Assembly: GCA_003427395.1 (NCBI GenBank)
Contig: BFEA01000654.1
Location: 795,193 to 818,960 of the forward strand
Origin: Chara braunii
Taxonomy: Eukaryota; Streptophyta; Charophyceae; Charales; Characeae
Length of the DNA: 23,768 bases
Direction: 5' to 3'
This document shows positions 9,094 through 22,620 of the stretch, one piece after another. Position numbers and translations under genes: made by a program. Below the pieces are notes generated by a model. It did no database searches, was not told the DNA's origin, and was given only the letters and a program-made list of their open reading frames with translations. Each line of letters opens with the position of its first letter. Position 1 is the stretch's first letter.

Positions 9094-10202
9094 GGGCCGC
9101 GTTCCACTACTCGCCATCCGCCAAGCATGGCGGATGCGACTTCGTTCCACTGCATCGCCAATAGTCACGAAATGGATGCTGTCAGAATTTGGGTCCGAAA
9201 TCACTTGGAGATGTGTCGCCAAGGCTTTCCATTTCCCCTGCCTGCAACGGCCCTTCATGGAGGGCGCTACTCCTCACCCCTCCGCGAAATGCTTCGTGTG
9301 GCCATTGCCCCTGACACAGCGGTCCTGACGGTCGACCTGTGTTGCCCCCTAGTGTTGGCAAGTTTTCGCTTGGCAAGTTTTCGCTGCACCTGGAGTGATT
9401 TCCAGTCCAAGTACACGGTGAAAAGAATGCCGCCACCGTTCCATTAGCTGGCCACCCACCACAGTCCAGGGAGCAGGCCCGGACAGCAACCACAGCGCAT
9501 GTGGTGGCGGGGATGTAATGGAACCAAGGGCGAGATCCCACTAGCCCCTATTGTTCATTTCTGACCATTAATCTTCGTAATCGAGGGTGAAAAATGAATA
9601 ATCCAGGGTTGTGGGATCTGACCCTTTTTCCGCCAGAAAAATGCACTTTTCGGCCTCGCCAAGGGCCTCGTTCCACTACTCGCCATCCGCCACAAACAGT
9701 GGCGAGACTTGGCGAGGCCGAAAAGTGCATTTTTCTGGCGGAAAACGGCTCTTGGTTCCATTACATCGCCACCGCCACATGCGCTGTGGTTCCTGTCCCG
9801 GCCTGCTCCCCGGACTGTGGCGGATGGCGAGCTAATGGAACGGTGGCGGCCTTCTCTTCACCATGTACTCGGACTGGAAATGAATCCAGGTGCAGCAAAA
9901 ACTCGCCAACACTAGGGGACAACACAGGTCGACTGTCAGGACCGCTGTGTCAGGGGCAATGGCCACACGAAGCATTTCGCGGAGGGGTGAGGAGTAGCAC
10001 CTCCATGAAGGGCCGTTGCAGGCGGGGGAAATGGGAAGCCTTGGCGACACATCTCCAAGTGATTTCGGACCCAAATTCTGACAGCGTCCATTTCGTGGCT
10101 ATTGGCGGTCGCATCCCCCATGCGTGGCGGATGGCGAGTAGTGGAACGAGGCCCCAAGTCTGGCCACTGTTTGTGGCGGATGGGGAGTAGTGGAACAAGG
10201 CC
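9094..10202. mobile_element. Nested foldback element with arms of about 400 bp
   Basis: The left arm (about 9094-9528) is the near-perfect reverse complement of the right arm (about 9752-10152). The 223-bp spacer contains a second hairpin with perfect 34-bp arms (9630-9663 and 9708-9741). The word gttccactactcgccatcc (9101-9119 and 9670-9688 on the plus strand, 10126-10145 on the minus) recurs, with variants, near the arm and hairpin ends. About 10151-10202 is an inverted copy of 9663-9712. The left arm has two extra pieces: a 15-bp tandem duplication of ggcaagttttcgct (about 9356-9385) and about 10 bp near 9136. Open frames run through both arms but mirror each other and resemble no known protein. 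Confidence 0.8.
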
Positions 10203-10286
10203 CGGACTGTGACCAGGACGGACGGAACAAAAGGACCAGCACCAGCTCATGTGGCTGCATGGTAAAAAAAAAAAAAAAAAAAAAAA
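10203..10286. other. Linker with 23-base A-run
   Basis: A-run at 10264-10286 directly before a tRNA-like stretch. It may be the tail of a retroposed sequence oriented on the plus strand. Confidence 0.4.
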
Positions 10287-10350
10287 GTGGATGCCTGGTA
10301 CACCCCATGCACTCTTGATATCGAAACCTGAGTTCGAATCCCGAGCTCAG
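10287..10350 (+). repeat. tRNA-like stretch with box B (possible SINE piece)
   Basis: gagttcgaatcccg (10330-10343) fits the RNA polymerase III B box. Upstream, gtggatgcctggtacacc could be a decayed A box. The acceptor stem is absent, so it is not a tRNA gene. It may be a fragment of a tRNA-derived SINE joined to the A-run on its left. Confidence 0.3.
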
Positions 10351-10380
10351 ATGGCCAACTAACCCTATATTAATTGCGGC

Positions 10381-10492
10381 TCGCTCCGCTACTCACCAAA
10401 TGCACAAAACAAAAAAAATATAGCGGTGTCTCTTTCCATGTTCTAGGGCAAGATTCGTTCCTATTTTGCGCATTTGGTGAGCAGTGGAGCGA
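10381..10492. mobile_element. Short TIR element, family C, copy 1
   Basis: tcgctccgctactcaccaaa at 10381-10400 is mirrored by 10473-10492 with two mismatches, and pairing continues inward through tgc. Total length is 112 bp, non-coding. The right half, reversed, resembles 11475-11545 and 3686-3720 (accaaat.tgcaaaa ... gaatctt). Confidence 0.7.
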
Positions 10493-10559
10493 GGGCCATT
10501 ACCTCGGGCAGGTCAATGGCCCTCGGGCCGGTCAATCCGACGAACGGCCTACGGTCTTC

Positions 10560-10647
10560 CCCCGAACATAACGCACCCTAAAAATGAATGTATACGAGTG
10601 ATATTTCGGCCAGGTACATCGAAAATGAGGGTGCATTGTGTTCGGGG
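10560..10647. mobile_element. Short TIR element, family B, copy 2
   Basis: Termini ccccgaacataacgcaccct and agggtgcattgtgttcgggg, 88 bp in total. The outer 20 bp match the family B copy at 8950-9047, and the cores differ. Non-coding. Confidence 0.7.
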
Positions 10648-10729
10648 TCGACGATACTTGCACCACTCGCGATCCGCCAAGATTCTGAATGCATCTGGAC
10701 ATCTAACACTGTCGAGATCTTTTCTCTAA

Positions 10730-11265
10730 GGGCACGCTCACACTAGGTACCCAAATTCCCNNNNNNNNNNNNNNNNNNNNNNNNNNNNNNNNNNNNNNNN
10801 NNNNNNNNNNNNNNNNNNNNNNNNNNNNNNNNNNNNNNNNNNNNNNNNNNNNNNNNNNNNNNNNNNNNNNNNNNNNNNNNNNNNNNNNNNNNNNNNNNNN
10901 NNNNNNNNNNNNNNNNNNNNNNNNNNNNNNNNNNNNNNNNNNNNNNNNNNNNNNNNNNNNNNNNNNNNNNNNNNNNNNNNNNNNNNNNNNNNNNNNNNNN
11001 NNNNNNNNNNNNNNNNNNNNNNNNNNNNNNNNNNNNNNNNNNNNNNNNNNNNNNNNNNNNNNNNNNNNNNNNNNNNNNNNNNNNNNNNNNNNNNNNNNNN
11101 NNNNNNNNNNNNNNNNNNNNNNNNNNNNNNNNNNNNNNNNNNNNNNNNNNNNNNNNNNNNNNNNNNNNNNNNNNNGAATTTGGGCAGATGTTCACCATGT
11201 GTGACTGTCCGGGAACCCTTTTTTTGGGGGAAAATGGGGATTTGGTACCTAGTGTGAGCGTGCCC
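10730..11265. mobile_element. PIF/Harbinger-like TIR element with unsequenced interior
   Basis: Inverted termini start gggcacgctcacactaggta (10730-10749) and end in the reverse complement (11246-11265). They are bounded on both sides by TAA (10727-10729 and 11266-11268). A 3-bp TAA/TTA target duplication and a terminus starting GGGC are hallmarks of PIF/Harbinger and its Tourist-like MITEs. The apparent length of 536 bp includes 415 N (10761-11175), whose real length is uncertain. No transposase or DUF-type helper gene is visible, so the element is probably non-autonomous. Confidence 0.7.
10761..11175. other. Assembly gap (415 N)
   Basis: Run of N lying entirely inside the TIR element. Frames drawn through it are meaningless. 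Confidence 0.99.
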
Positions 11266-11462
11266 TAAGGAAAAAAAGAACATCCAGCCGCGGTCGGGCT
11301 CGTATCTGCCGCGGATTGTTTTTTTTGTTTTTTTTTCTGTTTTAAAGGCTAATTGCCCCTCCTTCTCCGCCGTGCTTTGTTTTGTTTTATTTTTGTTTGC
11401 CTTTCCCGCCCTCTGTCCTAAGCATCCTCGCTTTCCCGCGCTCTGTAGCAGCAGGCGGCTTC

Positions 11463-11584
11463 TCCGCACTACGCGGCCAAATGTGCAAAATAATGAGAAT
11501 GAATCTTCGCCGAGGACATGGAAAGATGCGCCGCCATAATTGTTGTCTTTTTGAATTATTTTCTGAATCTGGTCAGTGCGGCGA
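11463..11584. mobile_element. Degenerate short TIR element, family C relative
   Basis: Left part ccgcactacgcggccaaatg is imperfectly mirrored near 11550-11584. The inner sequence (aatgtgcaaaataatgagaa ... gaatcttc ... gacatggaaag) matches the reversed right half of 10381-10492. Confidence 0.45.
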
Positions 11585-16642
<5,058 letters not shown>

Positions 16643-17365
16643 GTAAATAATCAGAGGGTCATCAGTAGTGACAGTCGGTCGGTAATTCAAGGGCAAGACC
16701 GTTAAATTTGAAATCTCGAATTCTGTTTTCCCCCTGTTTTTTCGGTGAATTCGTTAGCGTTTTTTTTTTTTTTTTTTTTTTTTTTTCCCCGGAATGTGGA
16801 GTAATTAGAGTAATAACCAGACCGGATTGAGCTGATCAAAAAAAAAACTTTTCTTTTTTGGCTGATGTGTCTCTCTCTCGATGATAGATGTCTGTTTTAG
16901 ATGAATCCGATTTCTCTTTAGCTGATATGTCGGTTAAACTAGTAGGATGAGATTCTTGACCTTCTTTCTCCGCATTTTTTATCGTCTCTGAATGCTTTCG
17001 TGCCCGTCTCTCATAACTTCTTTCTCGCTCTTTGAGTGAGCGAATTGCCAGTGGACAAGCGTATTTACTGTAGAGACTTTTGCTTGCGTACAAGGAAGGG
17101 TAAGATCACCTTATGAATGGTGGCGTCAAATTGCCAGGCCTTCGAATGGGCAGCGTAGTGTACTGCGTTCTAGCTTACTGTAGTGGTGTAGAGAATGGGC
17201 GTGGATGGTCGCGCTGAGAGGAGTGGGCGACCTATCGAGCAGGTGTCCGCGTGTTTTCTAAATTAAAATTTGCCTTGTCATTTGTTTTGGTGAATTATTA
17301 TTACTGCCAACTGGCTTCTATTTTGGTATGTTGGTCTTTTTACTTTTTTTGTGTATATTTTGGTC

Positions 17366-17397
<32 letters not shown>

Positions 17398-17507
17398 CTG
17401 GTGCAAGGAGGCCGTTTTACGCCTGCCGGCTCCTCCCCCCCCGCCTTCCCCCCCTTGAAAAAAGCTCAATTTTGTATATTTTGTTGCCGTTGAACTTTGT
17501 CTTGGTT
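16643..17507 (+). other. GAPDH 3' flank
   Basis: Probable 3' UTR follows the stop. aaataat shortly after TAA is only a weak polyadenylation candidate. A T-run lies at about 16761-16787 and another at 17368-17397. No second gene recognised. A polar, Lys/Glu-rich 85-codon minus frame (17093-16836) has no family features. Confidence 0.45.
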
Positions 17508-17950
17508 GAAGTGCAATGAACCCAAGTCGTGAATACAATGTCGACACTGAAAGCCAAGATTATCGAACCAATGATAGATCTTCAACGACAATAGTATCCA
17601 GTAAGAAAGTGGGGGGGTGAGATAATCATACACGGACGAAGAGAGGTGGGGGAGATTAGACAAAGGAGAGGGATAAGGCCCACCCCTTCTCCAGGCTCCT
17701 CCTATGACAGCAACCCCACATCAGCAATGATCTGAATACAAATTAGAGACTCAGCCTCCGGGTGCCACGTGGCACCGATCAATACATTAATTAGCGCTGG
17801 AGCCTCGTNGTCATGAAGACATCAGGTACGTATTCACAACACCTCACAAGTCCTGATCTCATCCCGAATNGNCACGACNCCTCCTTGAAGTAACGAAGCC
17901 GATGATCAATAGCCGGTCGTAAGGATCCGACAGTACGACACNTGGCANCG

Positions 17951-17991
17951 CCACGTCAGCAGCAATNTGTGGCGACTGCCACGTCAGCAGA
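17951..17991. repeat. Direct repeat of gccacgtcagcag within the LTR
   Basis: Two copies of the 13-bp word lie in the putative R/U5 part. Confidence 0.5.
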
Positions 17992-18166
17992 TCAGAGACA
18001 GTCGCCAGCCAGATAGCAAGCCAGCCAGCGGTAACTCACCATGTCAGCAAATGCCGGCCTTCCTCCAGTCTCGCAGCGTCAAACCAAGGCTGCGAGAGTC
18101 AGGCGCTGAAAAAAACAGCGTCAACGCAAGACAGCCAGAATTCCCAAAGTCAAGGAGCCAATGCTC

Positions 18167-18171
18167 TTATA
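18167..18171 (-). promoter_or_regulatory. TATA-like box of the LTR
   Basis: The minus strand reads cacTATAAgagc. Its position after about 350 bp of LTR fits a U3 promoter. No experimental start is implied. Confidence 0.35.
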
Positions 18172-18637
18172 GTGTTGACTCGGGGTCTGATCCCCGGTAA
18201 TATCCAACCTCAGCCGTCCAGATCTCCCTGCCTGGAGGGTCTGGATAGATCTGCAACTGTATCTTCTTTGGCCTGGGTCGTAGTCTGGGTACCTGCACTC
18301 AACAAGTGAATGAATCTGATCCAAGACCTGGCATGGTACTTTGACTGACAGTTGATTTTGACCTTTGATTTTCCTAAGTCNTGGCGTTCGGTCCCACAGC
18401 NGTACGNAGTTTACTCAGGCCGGGGCATGTGTTGGTTACACAGCCCGGCGCAGTCTTCCGCAGACTGCGTGGCCTGGGGCTAAGGGTTGGGCCCCAGGTC
18501 GACTGCTGAACAGGGTTATTACAGAAGTATGGCTGAAGTGCTCGCCTTCTCTTCTGTTTCCTCTTTTGGGGACATTCTTCCTTAGGTCATCTTAACCGGA
18601 AAAGTATTTAACCCCTCTGGCAGTGTGGAGAGGAGGA

Positions 18638-18639
<2 letters not shown>

Positions 18640-18668
<29 letters not shown>

Positions 18669-18675
18669 AAGAAGA
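18640..18675. repeat. (GAA)n microsatellite
   Basis: About 12 units directly after ggcagtgtggagaggagga. Confidence 0.9.
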
Positions 18676-19024
18676 AATAATAAAAGTTATAAAACCTTCC
18701 CGCGACGAAACGTTTGTATTCATTTCCCCCCAGTCGGGGCAAAAAGTGCCGAACGCCCCAAAATGACGTTCCGTGTCGTTTTTGCACCCTGGATGGGCCG
18801 GTAAAGCCCGCTGGCAAAAGTGGCGGGAAAGTGTTGTACAGGGTGCGAAATTCCGGTTGTCTATTCCGTCTTTCAAAAAAAAAATAAAAAAAAAAAATAA
18901 AAAAAAATCCGTCTTGCTCTTTAACGATAGGGGAAGTCACGGAAGTGTGCATAATCATGTTGAGTTTCGCTTTCGATTTCCGAGATCGAATAACCAAGGC
19001 TGTAGCCCCTTTCGTGGCAGTGTG

Positions 19025-19060
19025 GGGAGGAGGAGGAGGAGGAGGAGGAGGAGGAGGAGA
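19025..19060. repeat. (GGA)n microsatellite
   Basis: About 12 units directly after ggcagtgtgggg, the same leader as the (GAA)n array. Confidence 0.9.
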
Positions 19061-19200
19061 TGAGGGATGAGAAGGCAGAGGAAAACGTGGCAGAGGTATG
19101 ACATTGTGTCGGTGCACCGGTGACATCCACGCGCTGGCATTCAGATTCTCTGTATCCTCTGATGCACGGCATTTTTCTCAGCCTTATTTTCAGTGTTTGG

Positions 19201-19525
19201 AGGTCCCAATCGCTAACAGAATTGGATTAAGCACCTGAATGTGGATGTGTTTTACGGAGAGATCAAGACAAGCAGATCGATCGCGGTTATCTTCACCTCT
19301 CCTGAAACACGTCCATTTTCTCTTCTGCGTTAAATCCAATCCTCCTTGCTAGTGTCCTTCTCTTCTGTGTATCGCTCAAATTGGTAGGCTTGTCAAGATC
19401 GACTGTGTCGCCCTGACCTGAGAAAAACTGCCTGGCTAAGGTCCCACTACCAGCGAAGAGAATTGGATTTAATGTCTGAATCTGGACGTCTGTGTGGAGA
19501 GGTGCAGAGAATCGCGATTCACTTG
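19201..19525. repeat. Degenerate duplicated segment of about 90 bp
   Basis: aggtccca...agaattggatt.a (from 19201) recurs at 19438 with matching later words (cctgaatgtgga / tctgaatctgga; atcgcggtt / atcgcgatt). ttaaatccaat near 19331 is an inverted match to the same core. Confidence 0.55.
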
Positions 19526-19610
19526 CTTTTCTTCTTCTTCTTTTTTTCTTTTCTCTTTCGGTACAAGAGACATCCAGAATCAAGTTCTCAAAAAAAAAAA
19601 AAAAAAAAAN

Positions 19611-20924
19611 GGTATGTACACTACTGTTATATGCACTGGTAATCTTGGGTAAGTTCTCATCCCAATCAACTTGATCGGGTCTTACATACATTCGCAAGAG
19701 CTGTTGGCACAAACGGTTCATCTGTTCGCTTTGTCCATTCGTTTCAGGGTGTCGNCCTGACGTCATGGTCAATCGCGTACCGTATGCTTCCATCAGCTTT
19801 TGCCATGGCATACTTGTGAATCGAGAATCTATGTCAGATACGATAGTCAAGGGAAATCCATACTCGGTTACCCATCGCATCTGAAACTTCTGAATCACAA
19901 GTTCAGTTTTAGCTTCAGCAGGTAAGGGAATAAACATAGCATACTTAGAGAAACGATCTACAATAACCATAACTTGACTATTTCCATTGCGACTTTTGGT
20001 GAGAGTCATAAAATTCATTGAAATCGACTCACGTGGTTCACTAGGGATCGGCAATGGTCTAAGTAGTCCAAGCGGGTTCTCATGTGAAGGTTTGTTTCTN
20101 TGGCATACTAGACAAGTGCAGACGTACGTAAGTACATCTTCTTTTAAACCCTTCCAGTCAAAGCGTTCTCTTACCTCAGCGTAGGTTTTCTTGAATCCAA
20201 AGTGTCCCTCAAAATCATGACACTCCCCAATTATCATACTTTTAAGTTCTTCTTTATGAGGAATGCATAACCTTTGTTCAGTTTGGTCAATCAAGAAAAG
20301 CAAACCGTCGACAATCTTATACTGGGGAAGTAGTGAAGAGTCTTTGACCATGGTGTCCAGGATAGGTTTCCAAATAGGATCAGTGGCATATCCCTGGCGT
20401 ATCTGCTCTTTCAAATTACTTCCCATGTCTAGATAGAAGACAATAGTTCCAAAGAAGTCACTTCTTCTGGAGAGAGCGTCTGCAACTACATTAGACTTTC
20501 CTTTGATAGTTTTTAGTTCAAAGTCAAAGGTGTCGAGGAATGCAGACCATCTTACCAGCTTATCAGAAAGCTTTGGCTGTGTCTTTATCCACCGCAAGGT
20601 AGAGTGGTCTGAATACACAGTGAAATGTCTTCCTAATAGATAGTGCTTCCATGTTTTCAGAGCACAGACTAAGGCATACAATTCCCTTTCGTAAGTGGAG
20701 TTGGCGACTTTCTCAGTAGGCAAACGGGCAGACATAAACTCAATGGGTCTGTATCCTTTGCCATCGTCTTGTTGTAAGACGACGCCAATCCCATACTGAC
20801 TCGCGTCAGTTGTGACAATGAAGGGAAGAGAAGGGTCAACAATTTTTAAGACGGGGTAGTGAGTTAATGCATATTTCAGTTTCCTGAATGCAGACTCACA
20901 ATCTTTGTCCCACAACCATATCAT
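19611..20924 (-). pseudogene. RNase H and integrase part of Ty3/gypsy pol, 3'-truncated
   Basis: RNase H comes first: TTDASQYGIG, YERELYALV and YSDHSTLRW supply the three acidic residues, and VVADALSR closes the domain. The integrase zinc finger is H-x4-H ... C-x2-C (HDFEGH, CLVC). In the core, the second Asp is in VSDIDSRFTS and the Glu in NGQSEQMNR, but the first catalytic Asp, expected in S-I/M-D-F, is Asn (SMNF; codon 20013-20015). The protein is cut after SAYNSSVHT at the N (19610). Residues encoded below that belong to the adjoining A-run sequence. A TGA (20925-20927) separates it from reverse transcriptase in the same frame. Confidence 0.9.
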
Positions 20925-20927
20925 TCA

Positions 20928-22144
20928 TTTTCTCAACAGTCTTCTTATGGGTGCAGCTATTTGTGAAAAGTTTCTAACGAACTTTCGGTAATAGCTGGCC
21001 AATCCAAGGAAGGATCTCAACTCAGTGACAGTCTTGGGTTGTGGCCAATCTCGAATTGCTGAGATCTTCTTTTCTTCAGGCCGGAGGTCTTCTTCGTTCA
21101 CTATGTCTCCCAAGTATAAAACTTCAGTCCTAGCGAACTCGGATTTCTTAGGATTCAACTTAAAGTTACCCTCGCGTAACTTCCCAAGTACTAGACGTAA
21201 ATGTTTTTCGTGATCTTCTAGTGTCTTACTATACACTAGAATGTCATCAAGATACACAATGACGAACTGATCTAACCACTGACGAAATAATTCATTCATG
21301 GATCTTTGAAAGATCGCTGGGGCGTTGGTCAAACCAAAAGGCATTACCATGAACTCGTAATGGCCATATCTTGTTCGGAAAGCGGTCTTGTGCTGATCAG
21401 CGGGATCTACTTCAATCTGGTGGTATCCAGACTTCAAGTCGATCTTGCTGAAATACTTACAGCCCTGCAACTGGTCCAACAGATCATCAATACGTGGTAG
21501 GGGTTCGGCATTCTTTATAGTGACGGAATTCAACCCTCTATAGTCAATACAGAGACGTAGCTCACCTTCCTTCTTAGGCACAAACAAGACAGGCGCACCA
21601 TAAGGAGAGGAGCTTGNGCGAATCCATCNTTTTTCGGTCAAGTCCTGGAGTTGTTTCTTCAGTNCTTCAAGTTCCNTATGAGACATTCTATAAATAGGGC
21701 CCTTGGGAGTCTTACTTCCAGGAATGATTTTTATAGTGTGCTTTATAGCACGCTCAGTAATCCCCGTAGGTTNTAGAGNTAGATCTTTATACTCATCTAA
21801 GAGTTTTTNTATCGAGGGTGGATAGGAAGCGGAAGTTTCACCAACTTGTTTTACCAATACCATCATCACTTCCTGTTCCAATTTCTTCTTCCTGACCATG
21901 GATCGAAAAGCTGGATAACTCATGCAACAGAACGATAAGTTAGAGTCAGAGCCAGACTTATGATACAACTTAATGGTTTTCAATTCGGATTGCACATCGC
22001 GTAGTTGTATTACCTTATCCTTAAAGTTGATTTCTGGGTTGGTCTCCTCGTGCCAATCCATTCCCATAATCATATCAAAGGGCAAGCTCTTTTCTACAAA
22101 AAACCGAGATTTCATGTGCAATCCTCTTTCCGTCTCTCGTGCGG
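20928..22144 (-). pseudogene. Reverse transcriptase part of Ty3/gypsy pol
   Basis: Copies element RNA into DNA. It begins with the protease-RT linker (FDMIMGMDWHEETNPEINF), then [45 protein letters not shown] and the catalytic YLDD (21254-21243), followed by the [16 protein letters not shown] and [11 protein letters not shown] thumb/connection motifs. The length is normal for the family. Several N bases fall in the N-terminal third. A TGA (20925-20927) ends the frame where an uninterrupted pol would continue into RNase H, so no full polyprotein can be made from this copy. Confidence 0.95.
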
Positions 22145-22620
22145 AAATAGCATTTTACACGATCGACATACTGAGAGACAGTGATCGTGCTCTTGTCTGC
22201 TAAGATAGACGTGATGGGTTGAGACAANTCTTTTACCTTCATTCCGAGATGTAGCTTTTTGATAGACTTCNNGGAAATATAGGATCGTGTAGATCCTGAA
22301 TCTAACAGTGCACCCGCGCGTACGTGTGCGATTTCTATATCAGCGAGTAGTAATTCACCCTTAGACTTTGCTTTCTTAGCCCACGAGCTTTACAGTGCTA
22401 GCAACTCGTTGCTTAGCTCGTCAAGGGAGTCGTCCAGAAAAATGGAACATAAGACAGGTTCAGGGTGATTTGGACGAGGGGCTGGAGAAGGATCATCCTA
22501 TGCTCTGCGAGTTGAAGGATTGAAAGGGTTAGTAGGCGCCTTACCTTTCTCTATTCCTGAATCCTTCAACTTAGTAGAAGCGGATGTTACTTCTACTGAC
22601 GACTGACTTTTGGGTTTCAT
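22145..22620 (-). pseudogene. Aspartic protease segment of Ty3/gypsy pol, frame-shifted
   Basis: Contains LLDSGSTRSYIS, the retroviral-type aspartic protease motif with DSG for the commoner DTG. This segment reads in a different frame from both gag and reverse transcriptase. It starts at an ATG overlapping the gag stop (ATGA, 22617-22620) and leaves frame near 22145. In-frame TAG (22498-22500) and TAA (22390-22392) precede the protease motif. The simplest reading is two compensating indels in a once continuous gag-pol frame, plus two nonsense changes. A genuine overlapping gag/pol junction is possible for the first shift only. Confidence 0.8.

Larger units (their letters stand above)
17512..18523 (-). 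mobile_element. Probable solo LTR (1012 bp)
   Basis: On the minus strand the element starts TGTAATAACCC and ends GGGTTCATTGCA, the TG...CA form of LTRs with unusually extended inverted ends. GAAG lies immediately outside both ends (17508-17511 and 18524-18527) as a 4-bp target duplication. A TATA-like box lies about 350 bp from its 5' end. There is no coding sequence, and several isolated N bases suggest a multi-copy family. It is not shown to belong to the gag-pol copy at 19611-23768. Confidence 0.6.
18528..19609. other. Non-coding stretch between LTR and gag-pol
   Basis: Contains (GAA)n, (GGA)n, A-rich tracts (about 18876-18906) and a degenerate duplicated segment. It ends in a 20-base A-run (19590-19609) at an N. 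Frames here give Phe, Ser or Pro runs and are artefacts. The part up to the A-run may be a plus-strand poly(A) retroposon inserted in the gag-pol element, but its 5' end is not evident. Confidence 0.45.

Noticed and set aside
9127-9447. 106-codon plus frame with a near-identical relative on the minus strand at 9936-10250
   Set aside because: The similarity is explained by the inverted repeat at DNA level. Small indels between the arms break frame correspondence, so there is no sign of selection on protein.
9594-10190. 198-codon plus frame and several overlapping frames in both arms
   Set aside because: They lie in the foldback, mirror each other on opposite strands and have no recognisable domain.
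16836-17093. 85-codon Lys/Glu/Ser-rich minus frame downstream of GAPDH
   Set aside because: Low-complexity composition from a pyrimidine-rich plus strand, with no family resemblance.
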